Positions 1 to 6,936 of a stretch of 28,023 nucleotides of DNA are shown here, in pieces (position 1 is the stretch's first letter; every line of letters starts with the position of its first letter). A program made the position numbers and the translations under genes. The notes beneath the pieces are model-generated. The model was not told the origin of the DNA. It was given only the letters and a program-made list of their open reading frames with translations, and searched no databases. Source of the stretch: Bacillota bacterium (GTDB taxonomy: Bacteria; Bacillota; Clostridia; Clostridiales; Clostridiaceae); NCBI GenBank assembly GCA_023424785.1, contig JAFADP010000017.1, forward strand, positions 1 through 28,023. The letters are read 5' to 3'.

Positions 1-26
1 GATAGAACAAAGAGGATAATAATTTT

Positions 27-80
27 AATCTCCTTTAACTTGAATAATTATATTTAAGTTAAGGGAGATTTATTTATTTT
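27..80 (+). terminator. Terminator of a gene upstream of the window
   Basis: Arms 27-41 and 56-70 form a 15-bp stem with one G-T wobble (AATCTCCTTTAACTT against AAGTTAAGGGAGATT), followed by the T-rich tail tatttatttt. No ORF in the window ends just before it, so it most likely ends a gene lying to the left. Confidence 0.7.
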
Positions 81-186
81 GCAAGTGTAAATTTATTGTA
101 TATTAAGTTATTATGTGTATTATTAAAGGTATACAAATAAAATGTGTTAAAAAAAGTATAAATTTATAATACTTTACGAATTTGTA

Positions 187-214
187 TTGAATATATATTT
201 TAAGTGTGTATAAT
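187..214 (+). promoter_or_regulatory. Predicted sigma-A promoter of fprA
   Basis: TTGAAT (187-192), a 16-base spacer and a consensus TATAAT (209-214), about 57 bases before the fprA start. It is the best -35/-10 pair in the 200 bases between the upstream terminator and the gene. Confidence 0.6.
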
Positions 215-271
215 AGAAATAGATAATAACAATAATTATTAACAAATATTGGTTTTTGAGGTGGAGGGAAA

Positions 272-1438
272 ATGAACGCTGTAGAAGTGAAAAAAGGTAT
301 ATATTGGGTTGGGGCTATTGATTGGACAGTACGTAACTTTCATGGATATACAACTAATAGAGGGGCAACATACAATGCCTATCTAATAATTGATGAAAAA
401 ATTGCTTTAGTTGATACTGTAAAAGCTCCATTTGCAAAAGAATTAATAGAAAGAGTTTCAAAAATAGTTGATCCATCAAAAATAGACTATTTAATATCAA
501 ATCATGTTGAGATGGATCATTCGGGATCAATTCCAGAAGTGATGAAACTTATGCCAAATGCAAAGATAATAACAAGTGCACCAAGCGGAGTTAAAGGTTT
601 AACAGCTCATTATGGTCAATACGATTATGTACCAGTAAAAGGGGGAGATTCATTAAGTTTAGGAAAAAGAACCTTAACTTTTGTTACTACACCAATGTTA
701 CACTGGCCAGATAATATGGTTACATATTGTCCAGAAGAAAAGATATTATTCTCAAATGATGCATTTGGTCAACATTATGCATCAAGTGGACGTTTTGATG
801 ATGAAGAACCATTACCAGTTATATTAGAAGAAGCTAAGAAATATTATGCAAATATTATTATGTGTTATGGAAAACAAGTGCAAGGAGTTTTTCCTATTTT
901 AGATGGATTAGATATAGAAATTATTGCTCCAAGTCATGGGGTTATTTGGAGAAGTCATGTCAGCGAAGTTCTTAATGCATATAAATCATGGAGCGAAAAT
1001 GATCCTCAAGATGGTGCGTTAGTAGTTTATGATAGTATGTGGCATTCAACAGAAGTAATTGCACAAACAATAGTTGAAGCATTTAAGGATAAAGGATTAA
1101 ATAATATAAAATTATGTGATCTTAAACAGACTCATATTTCTGATATAGTACCTCATGTATTAACATCAAAGTATATAGCGGTAGGATCGCCAACATTAAA
1201 TAATTCAATGATGCCAACAGTAGCTTCATTCCTTTGCTACTTAAAGGGGTTATCACCAAAGAATAGAAAAGCATTTGCTTTTGGTTCTTATGGATGGGGT
1301 GGTCAAAGTATAACTAATGTTGAAGAAGAATTAAAGAAGTGTGGATTTGATATATGTTTAGATAAAATATCTATTCAATATATACCAACACAAGAACAAT
1401 TAGATAAGATAACACAAGATATTATAAATTTAGACTAA
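272..1438 (+). CDS. fprA: FprA-family A-type flavoprotein (flavodiiron protein)
   Basis: Cytoplasmic flavodiiron protein; the family reduces O2 to water and/or NO to N2O with electrons from rubredoxin or similar donors, protecting anaerobes. Residues 1 to about 245 are a metallo-beta-lactamase-type domain with the full di-iron ligand set visible: H78-x-E80-x-D82-H83, H144, D163 and H222 (in PSHGVIWR). Residues from about 249 are a flavodoxin domain, with the FMN phosphate loop YDSMWHST at 253-260 and GSYGWGG near the C-terminus. At 388 residues it is the usual length for a two-domain FDP, with no fused rubredoxin. The ATG follows GGAGGG at good spacing. It appears monocistronic: own promoter at 187-214 and own terminator at 1452-1499. 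Whether O2 or NO is the main substrate cannot be read from the sequence. Confidence 0.95.
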   Translation: MNAVEVKKGIYWVGAIDWTVRNFHGYTTNRGATYNAYLIIDEKIALVDTVKAPFAKELIERVSKIVDPSKIDYLISNHVEMDHSGSIPEVMKLMPNAKIITSAPSGVKGLTAHYGQYDYVPVKGGDSLSLGKRTLTFVTTPMLHWPDNMVTYCPEEKILFSNDAFGQHYASSGRFDDEEPLPVILEEAKKYYANIIMCYGKQVQGVFPILDGLDIEIIAPSHGVIWRSHVSEVLNAYKSWSENDPQDGALVVYDSMWHSTEVIAQTIVEAFKDKGLNNIKLCDLKQTHISDIVPHVLTSKYIAVGSPTLNNSMMPTVASFLCYLKGLSPKNRKAFAFGSYGWGGQSITNVEEELKKCGFDICLDKISIQYIPTQEQLDKITQDIINLD

Positions 1439-1451
1439 TACTTAACATTTA

Positions 1452-1499
1452 AAGTCTATTGTTAGAAGCTTATAGGAATCTAATAATAGGCTTTTATTA
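1452..1499 (+). terminator. Rho-independent terminator after fprA
   Basis: Arms 1452-1466 and 1479-1493 give a 15-bp stem with two G-T wobbles and a 12-base loop, followed by tttattat. It starts 13 bases after the fprA stop. Confidence 0.75.
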
Positions 1500-1519
1500 T
1501 AATATTAATATATTTGTAA

Positions 1520-1548
1520 TTGATTAAAAAATAGTAAGATAGTATAAT
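1520..1548 (+). promoter_or_regulatory. Predicted promoter of the tagO-like gene
   Basis: TTGATT (1520-1525), 17-base spacer, perfect TATAAT (1543-1548). The expected start near 1555 leaves a 5' leader of about 80 bases, in which I see no obvious structure. Confidence 0.65.
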
Positions 1549-1636
1549 TCTAGTGTAAATTAGTGAAGATTAGTGGGGAAAATAAAATTTATATAACAAC
1601 ATTGTTATACAAAAAGTGGAATAAGGAGTTATTTTT

Positions 1637-2587
1637 ATGAAATATATACTGGGAATTTTACTATCATTTTTAATTGTATTTTTAATACTTCCACAATTAA
1701 TGAAGATATCAAAGAAATTAGAGTTTACTGATAAACCTACTAAAAGAAAGCAACATAAGTCCTCAACACCTCTATGTGGTGGAATAGGAATGTATATAGG
1801 TTTTTTTTGTATATACTTTTTATTTAGAGTTCAAAGGTTAGATTTTCAAATAGGAGTGTTTGTAGGTGCAACATTAATAGTACTAATAGGGTTAGTAGAT
1901 GATTTTTATAAATCTAGGGGAAAAGAGTTTCCTATATATCCTAGATTAATAATACAGTTATTAGCAGCATACATAGTATATAAAAATGGAGTTGTATTTA
2001 CAGGATTTAACAACCCTTTTACTGATGCATATGTATTTCTTCCAGAATGGTTAGAGCTTATATTAACTATAACATGGATTTTTGGAGTTACTACAGTTAT
2101 AAATTGGTCTGATGGAATGGATGGATTAGCAGGTGGAATATCTGTAGTATCATGTTTCACATTCTTCTTTGCAGCAGTAATATTAGGTCAAGAATGGTCT
2201 GCTTTAACATGTTGTATATTAGGCGGAGCAATATTAGGATTTTTATATTATAATAGATACCCTGCTAAAACATTTATGGGAGACTCAGGAGCTAATTTAT
2301 TAGGCTTTTTATTAAGTATAATAGCATTAGATGGAGCCTTTAAGAGTACAACAGTAATGAGCTTATTCATTCCAATACTTGCATTGGCAGTTCCTATATT
2401 TGATAATCTTTTTGTTATCTATAAGAGATTTAGAGAAGGAAAGCCTGTATATCAAGCAGATAGAAGTCAGGTTCACTTTAGATTAAAGGAAAGAGGAATG
2501 AGTACCAATCAAGTTGTTAGTTATATACTTTTAATAAGTCTAGTATGTAGTTTAACATCAATAATATTACTGTTAATAAAAAGATAA
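1637..2587 (+). CDS. tagO: Undecaprenyl-phosphate glycosyl-1-phosphate transferase (TagO/WecA/MraY superfamily)
   Basis: Polytopic membrane enzyme that transfers a sugar-1-phosphate, usually GlcNAc-1-P from UDP-GlcNAc, to undecaprenyl phosphate, the first lipid-linked step of teichoic acid or other wall polymer synthesis. The protein is hydrophobic throughout, with about ten membrane spans and a signal-anchor-like start. Superfamily motifs are present: the aspartate pair D88-D89 (LVDDF), NWSDGMDGLAGG at 156-167, MGDSGAN at 214-220 and the late cytosolic loop SQVHFRLKERG near 278-287, which resembles TagO/WecA rather than MraY. The surroundings are not a peptidoglycan cluster, which also argues against MraY. 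At 316 residues it is slightly shorter than B. subtilis TagO. ATG is preceded by AAGGAG. It is followed by a terminator and stands alone. The exact sugar is inferred, not seen. Confidence 0.85.
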   Translation: MKYILGILLSFLIVFLILPQLMKISKKLEFTDKPTKRKQHKSSTPLCGGIGMYIGFFCIYFLFRVQRLDFQIGVFVGATLIVLIGLVDDFYKSRGKEFPIYPRLIIQLLAAYIVYKNGVVFTGFNNPFTDAYVFLPEWLELILTITWIFGVTTVINWSDGMDGLAGGISVVSCFTFFFAAVILGQEWSALTCCILGGAILGFLYYNRYPAKTFMGDSGANLLGFLLSIIALDGAFKSTTVMSLFIPILALAVPIFDNLFVIYKRFREGKPVYQADRSQVHFRLKERGMSTNQVVSYILLISLVCSLTSIILLLIKR

Positions 2588-2614
2588 ATTTTAAATTTAA
2601 TGTAAATAGTTGTA

Positions 2615-2643
2615 TTGAAATATATATAACCTTTTAGTATAGT
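2615..2643 (+). promoter_or_regulatory. Predicted luxS promoter running into the upstream terminator
   Basis: TTGAAA (2615-2620), exactly 17 bases, then TATAGT (2638-2643). The predicted start falls at about 2650, inside the left arm of the terminator hairpin at 2645-2672, so luxS mRNA would lack part of that hairpin while read-through tagO RNA would carry all of it. Confidence 0.6.
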
Positions 2644-2644
2644 A

Positions 2645-2679
2645 TACCTAAGGAAAATGTTTTCTTTAGGTATTTTTTT
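2645..2679 (+). terminator. Terminator between tagO-like gene and luxS
   Basis: Arms 2645-2657 and 2660-2672 form a 13-bp stem with one G-T wobble, built around TACCTAAGG/CTTTAGGTA, and are followed by seven T (2673-2679). The luxS Shine-Dalgarno (ggagg, 2683-2687) comes directly after. Confidence 0.8.
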
Positions 2680-2694
2680 AATGGAGGAATAATT

Positions 2695-3150
2695 ATGGAA
2701 AAGGTAGAAAGTTTTGAACTAGATCATAGAAAAGTAAAGGCACCTTATATAAGAAAATGTTGCTTATTAGAAGGTAAGATGGGAGATAAAGTAACTAAGT
2801 TTGATTTAAGATTTCTTCAGCCTAATGAGGAGGCTTTTGGAACAGCTGCAATGCATGGCTTAGAGCATTTGTTAGCTCATGAATTAAGAAGTAACTTAGA
2901 CGGAGTTATAGATTTATCACCAATGGGATGTAGAACAGGTTTCTATTTAAGTATTTGGGGTGATAGAGATGCTGAAGAAATAAAGGAAGCTTTAGAGAAA
3001 GCCTTAAATAAAGTTTTAGTAGCAAATGAAATACCAGCAGCCAATGCTATTCAATGTGGAAATTATAAGGATTTATCACTATTTGGAGCAAAGGAATATG
3101 CAAAAGAAGTTTTAGAAAAGGGATTTTCTCTTAATATTTTTGGAGAATAA
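2695..3150 (+). CDS. luxS: S-ribosylhomocysteine lyase (autoinducer-2 synthase)
   Basis: LuxS cleaves S-ribosylhomocysteine to homocysteine and DPD, the AI-2 precursor, as part of the activated methyl cycle in the cytosol. The metal and active-site residues are all present: H54 and H58 with E57 (MHGLEHLLAHELR, 53-65), catalytic C79 in SPMGCRTGF, and the third metal ligand C121 in QCGNY. At 151 residues it is full length. The ATG follows ggagg with 7 bases between. No pfs, metE or cysteine genes lie beside it, so its metabolic partners are elsewhere. It is bounded by the upstream terminator and a hairpin at 3176-3204, so it seems transcribed alone from the promoter at 2615-2643. Confidence 0.97.
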   Translation: MEKVESFELDHRKVKAPYIRKCCLLEGKMGDKVTKFDLRFLQPNEEAFGTAAMHGLEHLLAHELRSNLDGVIDLSPMGCRTGFYLSIWGDRDAEEIKEALEKALNKVLVANEIPAANAIQCGNYKDLSLFGAKEYAKEVLEKGFSLNIFGE

Positions 3151-3175
3151 AAATTTAAAAATTAAGATTAATAAT

Positions 3176-3204
3176 AAAAAGTGGCAATTAGTAAGCCACT
3201 TTTT
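3176..3204 (+). terminator. Terminator after luxS
   Basis: AAAAAGTGGC (3176-3185) and GCCACTTTTT (3195-3204) pair perfectly over 10 bp around a 9-base loop, with the T-run inside the right arm. Confidence 0.85.
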
Positions 3205-3248
3205 ATTGTATAATTAATTAAGTAAAGAAAAATATTAGAGGAGTCATT

Positions 3249-5528
3249 ATGGAAGATAAGATTCAAGAAGAAAGAGAAGTACTTTTACAAAAAAGAAAGC
3301 TTATTGAAGATGAGTTAAAAGAAAAACAAAATAATCTTGATAACATAGAGAATAAGGTAAAATTATTAAGTAAAGAATCTAAAGGAACATACAATGAAGA
3401 AAAAGAAACTACAGAGAAAATATATAAGGTTTTAACAAAAGATATAGATAGTTTTAGAGAAGCTATAAGTGAACCTTACTTTGGTAGAGTTGATTTTAGA
3501 GAGTATAGAGGCTTAGGAGATACTATATACATAGGTAAAAGGGGAATAAGTAACACAAAGGAAGGAGAAGAGGTTGTAATAGACTGGAGAGCTCCTATAG
3601 CAGACTTGTATTATAGTGGAACTGGGGGAGAAGCAAGCTATAAGGCTCCAGGTGGAGTTATAAATGGTACATTAAACTTAAAAAGAAAGTTCTTATTTAA
3701 AGATGGAGATATAAAAGAAATCTTTGATGAGGGAATAAATGAGCTTATGATTAATGGAGAAGAAGGTCAAGGGCTTGTTGATGAATTCTTAAAAATTAAT
3801 CTTGAGGAAAGTAGAGGAAAAAAGTTAAAAGAAGTTGTTGCTACTATACAAAAGGAACAGAATAACATAATAAGATGGCCTAAAAATCTTCCAATAATAG
3901 TTCAAGGATCAGCAGGATCTGGTAAGACAACAATAGCACTTCATAGACTAGCTTATTTAATATATAGATATAGAGAGCATATGAAAGGTGAACAAATATT
4001 AGTACTTGCACCGAATAAATTATTTTTAGATTATATATCAGATATATTACCAAGCCTTGGGGCTGGAGAGGTAAAGCAAGAAACTTTTGAAGGGATTATA
4101 TCAAGTAAATTTAAAATAAAAGGTAAGATATATAATAAAGACGAAAAGCTTAAATCAATAATGGAAGAGGAAGACAAGAATAAGGTTAATTTAATTATAA
4201 ATGCATCAAGATTAAAAGGATCATTACTTTTTAAGGAAATGATTGATAGATATATAACTCTTATAGAAGGAAGAGCATTAGAGATAAATGATATTACCAT
4301 AAGTGGTGAAGTGTTATTTACCAAAAAAGAAATAATGAGATTATACCTTAAAGATTTAAAGAACTATCCTATAAATAAAAGAAAAGATGAAATAAAGAGA
4401 TATTTAAATTTAAAGATAAAAGAGAGAATAGAACAGCTAGTATATAAAGTAGATAGAGATTGGGAAGGTAGAATTCAAGTTATAAGAAATAAACTTATAG
4501 ATCCAGAAGAAAGAAGAAAAGAGTTAATTGAAATATATGATGCTAGGGATGCTATTAAAGAAAATATAAAGAAAAACTCTAAAAAAGCATTTAATGATTA
4601 TTTTAAAGCATGGAGAGGTATTGATTCTAAAGATATTTATTATAATTTCTTTAATGATGAAGAGTTATTTAGTATAGCAAGTAATGATAAAATATCCACA
4701 GAATTATCAGAATTTATTAGAGAGGAATATAATAAAAATTATAGAGAAAATATAATTGATGAAGATGATTTAGCAGCTCTTTCATATATAAGAATTATAC
4801 TTGAAGGAGTTCAAGATAAAGAAAAATATGAGCATATAGTTGTAGATGAAGTTCAAGATTATAGTCCATTCCAAGTTTATGTAGTAAATAGGTTATGTAA
4901 AGGAAATTCTTTAACACTAGTTGGAGATTTAGCTCAAGGAATTTATTATTATAAAGGAATAGAAAGATGGGAAGATATAACTGAGGGATTATTTGAAGGT
5001 AATGCTACATACATACAATTAACTCAAAGTTATAGATCTACTGTTGAGATAATAGACTTTGCTAAGGGGGCATTAGAAGCCCAAGAGCTTGGACTAAAAA
5101 ATGCATTACCAGTATTAAGACATGGAGAAAAACCTAAAGTAATAAAAGTTAATGATTCTAAGAAGTATGGAGAAGTAATTGATAATATAATTGAAGAGGC
5201 TAAGTCAAAAGGTAAAAATAGTATAGCTATTATTACAAAGGATGGAACAGAGGCATTAAATTTATCAAAAATATTAAAGAAAAGTAGTAAAAATAAGTTT
5301 TCTTTAATAAAGGGTAAAGAAAAAAGTATGGAAAGCAATGTTATAATAATACCATCATATTTAACTAAAGGATTAGAGTTTGATTGTACTATAATATTTA
5401 ATCCAAGTAAGGATAATTATAGTAAGAATATACTTGATGAAAGATTATTATATGTGTCATTAACTAGAGCTTTACATTTAGAATATATAGTTGAAGTTGA
5501 TAATCTTAGTGAATTAATAGATAAATAG
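3249..5528 (+). CDS. helD: HelD-type superfamily 1 ATPase (RNA polymerase recycling factor)
   Basis: UvrD/Rep-like SF1 ATPase of the HelD group. Firmicutes HelD binds RNA polymerase and uses ATP to strip it from DNA, recycling stalled enzyme; it is not thought to act as a general DNA helicase. Residues 1 to about 75 are highly charged and predicted coiled coil, the arm that enters the polymerase secondary channel. Next comes the HelD-typical segment YFGRVDF...GDTIYIGKRG (77-99) and VIDWRAPIADLYY (110-122). Walker A is GSAGSGKTT at 220-228, Walker B VDEVQD at about 530. Late motifs are QLTQSYRST, LTKGLEFD and LYVSLTRALH. The long, low-complexity, Lys/Glu-rich middle (about 290-500) replaces the usual helicase insertion domain. 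At 759 residues the length is typical. RBS gagg; own terminator at 5538-5573. Confidence 0.9.
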   Translation: MEDKIQEEREVLLQKRKLIEDELKEKQNNLDNIENKVKLLSKESKGTYNEEKETTEKIYKVLTKDIDSFREAISEPYFGRVDFREYRGLGDTIYIGKRGISNTKEGEEVVIDWRAPIADLYYSGTGGEASYKAPGGVINGTLNLKRKFLFKDGDIKEIFDEGINELMINGEEGQGLVDEFLKINLEESRGKKLKEVVATIQKEQNNIIRWPKNLPIIVQGSAGSGKTTIALHRLAYLIYRYREHMKGEQILVLAPNKLFLDYISDILPSLGAGEVKQETFEGIISSKFKIKGKIYNKDEKLKSIMEEEDKNKVNLIINASRLKGSLLFKEMIDRYITLIEGRALEINDITISGEVLFTKKEIMRLYLKDLKNYPINKRKDEIKRYLNLKIKERIEQLVYKVDRDWEGRIQVIRNKLIDPEERRKELIEIYDARDAIKENIKKNSKKAFNDYFKAWRGIDSKDIYYNFFNDEELFSIASNDKISTELSEFIREEYNKNYRENIIDEDDLAALSYIRIILEGVQDKEKYEHIVVDEVQDYSPFQVYVVNRLCKGNSLTLVGDLAQGIYYYKGIERWEDITEGLFEGNATYIQLTQSYRSTVEIIDFAKGALEAQELGLKNALPVLRHGEKPKVIKVNDSKKYGEVIDNIIEEAKSKGKNSIAIITKDGTEALNLSKILKKSSKNKFSLIKGKEKSMESNVIIIPSYLTKGLEFDCTIIFNPSKDNYSKNILDERLLYVSLTRALHLEYIVEVDNLSELIDK

Positions 5529-5537
5529 GTTTTATTT

Positions 5538-5573
5538 AAAAGGATATATTCAAAAGTATGAATATATCCTTTT
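5538..5573 (+). terminator. Terminator after helD
   Basis: AAAAGGATATATTC (5538-5551) and GAATATATCCTTTT (5560-5573) are perfect 14-bp complements with an 8-base loop. It begins about 10 bases after the helD stop. Confidence 0.85.
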
Positions 5574-5591
5574 AAAATATATAATATAACA

Positions 5592-5620
5592 TTGAGAAGT
5601 TTATAAAAGTAAGGTAATAT
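5592..5620 (+). promoter_or_regulatory. Candidate promoter of the DUF1292 pair
   Basis: TTGAGA (5592-5597), 17 bases, TAATAT (5615-5620). The -10 is imperfect and the region is so AT-rich that other -10 candidates exist just downstream. Confidence 0.4.
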
Positions 5621-5654
5621 AAATTATAAATATAATATAAGGAGTGAAGAATTA

Positions 5655-5897
5655 ATGGAAGAAAGAGAGATAATGTCTTTTAAAGATGAGGATGGTAATA
5701 AGGTTGACTTTGAAGCAATTGCAAGAATATATTTAGAGGAAAAAGAATATTTATTACTATCACCATTAGATGAAGAAAGTGAAGATATGTTTGCTTTTAG
5801 AATAGATACAGTTGATGGAAAACAAGAACTAAATTTAGTTGAAGATGATAAAGAGTTCTTAGCAGTAAAAAAAGAGTATAAGAAATTAATGTATTAG
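5655..5897 (+). CDS. DUF1292 family protein (YrzB-like)
   Basis: Small acidic cytosolic protein of 80 residues with the DUF1292 pattern: an N-terminal strand reading SFKDEDGNKVDFEAIARIY, then EKEYLLLSPLD and a C-terminal EDDKEFLAVKKEYKKL. Family members are common in clostridia and bacilli, typically near yrvM/ruvX-type genes, and have no settled function. Here it is separated from the next gene by only 13 bases, so the two are probably co-transcribed. The ATG follows AAGGAG. Family assignment is by the overall pattern; I cannot state a biochemical role. Confidence 0.8.
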   Translation: MEEREIMSFKDEDGNKVDFEAIARIYLEEKEYLLLSPLDEESEDMFAFRIDTVDGKQELNLVEDDKEFLAVKKEYKKLMY

Positions 5898-5910
5898 AGG
5901 TGTATTACAT

Positions 5911-6306
5911 ATGGAAATATCAGCAGTAGAAAAATTACTAGAAGGAAATGGAATAACAGAAGTTGAAGAATTAAAATCAAATGATGAATATTTAATAGTA
6001 AAGTTTTATTATGATTTTGATAATGATGAATTAGAAGCTGCAAGAGCTTATGCTGATGAAGAAAGTGACTTAGAAAGTGAAAGTTTAGAATGGTATAAGG
6101 ATTGGTATTTACCTTATTTAACTGACATAGCAAATGACAATGTAGAAGAAATATTAGAAGAAATATCAGAAGAGCTAGAAGTAATTACGCATTCTAAGGC
6201 ATTAGAAATGCGTGATAATTCCGCTGACTATATAAAATTTATAGCTATATTATCTAAAGATGAACTAGATGATGATATAGAAGATATTTTAAACGATTAC
6301 TTATAA
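5911..6306 (+). CDS. Unrecognised acidic protein (131 aa)
   Basis: I do not recognise this protein. It is soluble, with no signal peptide or membrane span, and strongly acidic: Glu and Asp dominate, with clusters such as DEESDLESESLEW and DDDIEDILNDYL at the end. Aromatic residues in KFYYDFDN and WYKDWYLPYL suggest a folded helical protein, not a disordered tail. There is no Cys, so a metal-thiolate site is excluded. It starts 13 bases after the DUF1292 stop, behind a tagagg ribosome site, and its stop is immediately followed by the promoter of the 6S RNA. Composition and codon use match the neighbours. The coupling to DUF1292 is the only functional hint. Confidence 0.75.
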   Translation: MEISAVEKLLEGNGITEVEELKSNDEYLIVKFYYDFDNDELEAARAYADEESDLESESLEWYKDWYLPYLTDIANDNVEEILEEISEELEVITHSKALEMRDNSADYIKFIAILSKDELDDDIEDILNDYL

Positions 6307-6312
6307 GAGATA

Positions 6313-6340
6313 TTGCATTATATCAATAATATGATATAAT
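6313..6340 (+). promoter_or_regulatory. Promoter of the 6S RNA (extended -10)
   Basis: TTGCAT (6313-6318), 16-base spacer and TATAAT (6335-6340) preceded by TG at 6332-6333, giving TGaTATAAT. The predicted start is about 6347, right at the beginning of the structured RNA. It lies just beyond the stop of the acidic protein gene. Confidence 0.75.
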
Positions 6341-6346
6341 AATATA

Positions 6347-6540
6347 CAAGATATTCCTGAGATGCACGACAAGCTTATTATGTTCAACCTACATGATATA
6401 AACGGGATTTGCAATATAATTATGGATGCCAGGCTTTGTGCTATTAGAAGAGAAGAAGGCAGAAGTAATTTGAGGCTTAACCCACCTGCGAGGCGCAGGT
6501 TTGGATGTATAGGCACCGGCATATTGGGAAATAATAGAGA
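6347..6540 (+). ncRNA. ssrS: 6S RNA (SsrS-type RNA polymerase regulator)
   Basis: 6S RNA mimics an open promoter and sequesters sigma-A RNA polymerase, mainly in stationary phase. The call rests on structure and remembered motifs. The segment is clearly richer in G+C than its flanks and has no credible protein. A closing stem pairs 6353-6365 (ATTCCTGAGATGC) with 6519-6531 (GCATATTGGGAA), mirroring the CTGAGATG / GGCAT ends of other 6S RNAs. The 3' side of the central bubble carries a 7-bp hairpin ACCTGCG-agg-CGCAGGT (6484-6500), also a 6S trait. It has its own extended -10 promoter and a terminator at 6544-6574. Length of about 190 bases fits. tmRNA, SRP RNA and RNase P RNA were considered, and their signature motifs are missing. 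The mature 3' end is approximate. Confidence 0.8.
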
Positions 6541-6543
6541 ATT

Positions 6544-6574
6544 AATACCTCAATTAAAGTTGAGGTATTTTTTT
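6544..6574 (+). terminator. Terminator of the 6S RNA gene
   Basis: AATACCTCAA (6544-6553) and TTGAGGTATT (6560-6569) pair perfectly over 10 bp with a 6-base loop, ending in a seven-T run. Confidence 0.88.
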
Positions 6575-6650
6575 ATATAATTAAAAAAGTAAAATTACAT
6601 AAAATATTATTAGTGTGGCTATTAAAATAATTAATGCTTAAAGAAGATTG

Positions 6651-6679
6651 TTGATAATACATAAAAATATATGTAAAAT
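6651..6679 (+). promoter_or_regulatory. Predicted promoter of the DUF896-hprK operon
   Basis: TTGATA (6651-6656), 17 bases, TAAAAT (6674-6679), about 30 bases before the DUF896 start. Confidence 0.55.
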
Positions 6680-6711
6680 GAACTTAAGTAATGTGTAAAG
6701 GAGAAAGCTTA

Positions 6712-6936
6712 ATGATAGATAAGGAAAAAGTAAACAGTATGAAAATAGAAGAGGTAATTGAACAAATAAATCTTCTTTATAAAAAAAGTCAAGAAGAAGG
6801 TTTATCTGATGAAGAGAAAGAATTACAACAATTATATAGAAGAAGATACATAGATAATGTTAAGCGTAATTTTAGGGCTCAACTAGAAGGCATAGAGCCT
6901 AAGAAAAAAGGAGTAAGGGGAAAATGGCAACAGTAA
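6712..6936 (+). CDS. DUF896 family small protein (YnzC-like)
   Basis: A 74-residue, charged, helical cytosolic protein. The DUF896 pattern is clear: MKIEEVIEQINLLYKKSQEEGLS, then DEEKELQQLYRRRYIDNVKRNF, and a basic tail ending in KKKGVRGKW. B. subtilis relatives include YnzC and the small SOS-linked protein YneB's neighbours, but the molecular role is not established. I start it at ATG 6712, not at the in-frame ATG 6691, because AAAGGAG at 6698-6704 lies 7 bases before 6712 and inside the longer reading. The last 13 bases overlap the hprK start, which indicates translational coupling. The link to HPr kinase is positional only. Confidence 0.8.
   Translation: MIDKEKVNSMKIEEVIEQINLLYKKSQEEGLSDEEKELQQLYRRRYIDNVKRNFRAQLEGIEPKKKGVRGKWQQ

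Noticed and set aside
6301..6580. Overlapping short ORFs on both strands (72-73 codons) between the acidic protein and hprK regions
   Set aside because: They lie across the structured RNA, lack ribosome sites and have compositions unlike the other proteins of this window; the region is explained by 6S RNA.
6691..6711. Upstream ATG extending the DUF896 protein by seven residues
   Set aside because: The Shine-Dalgarno AAAGGAG falls inside this extension and is correctly spaced for the ATG at 6712.
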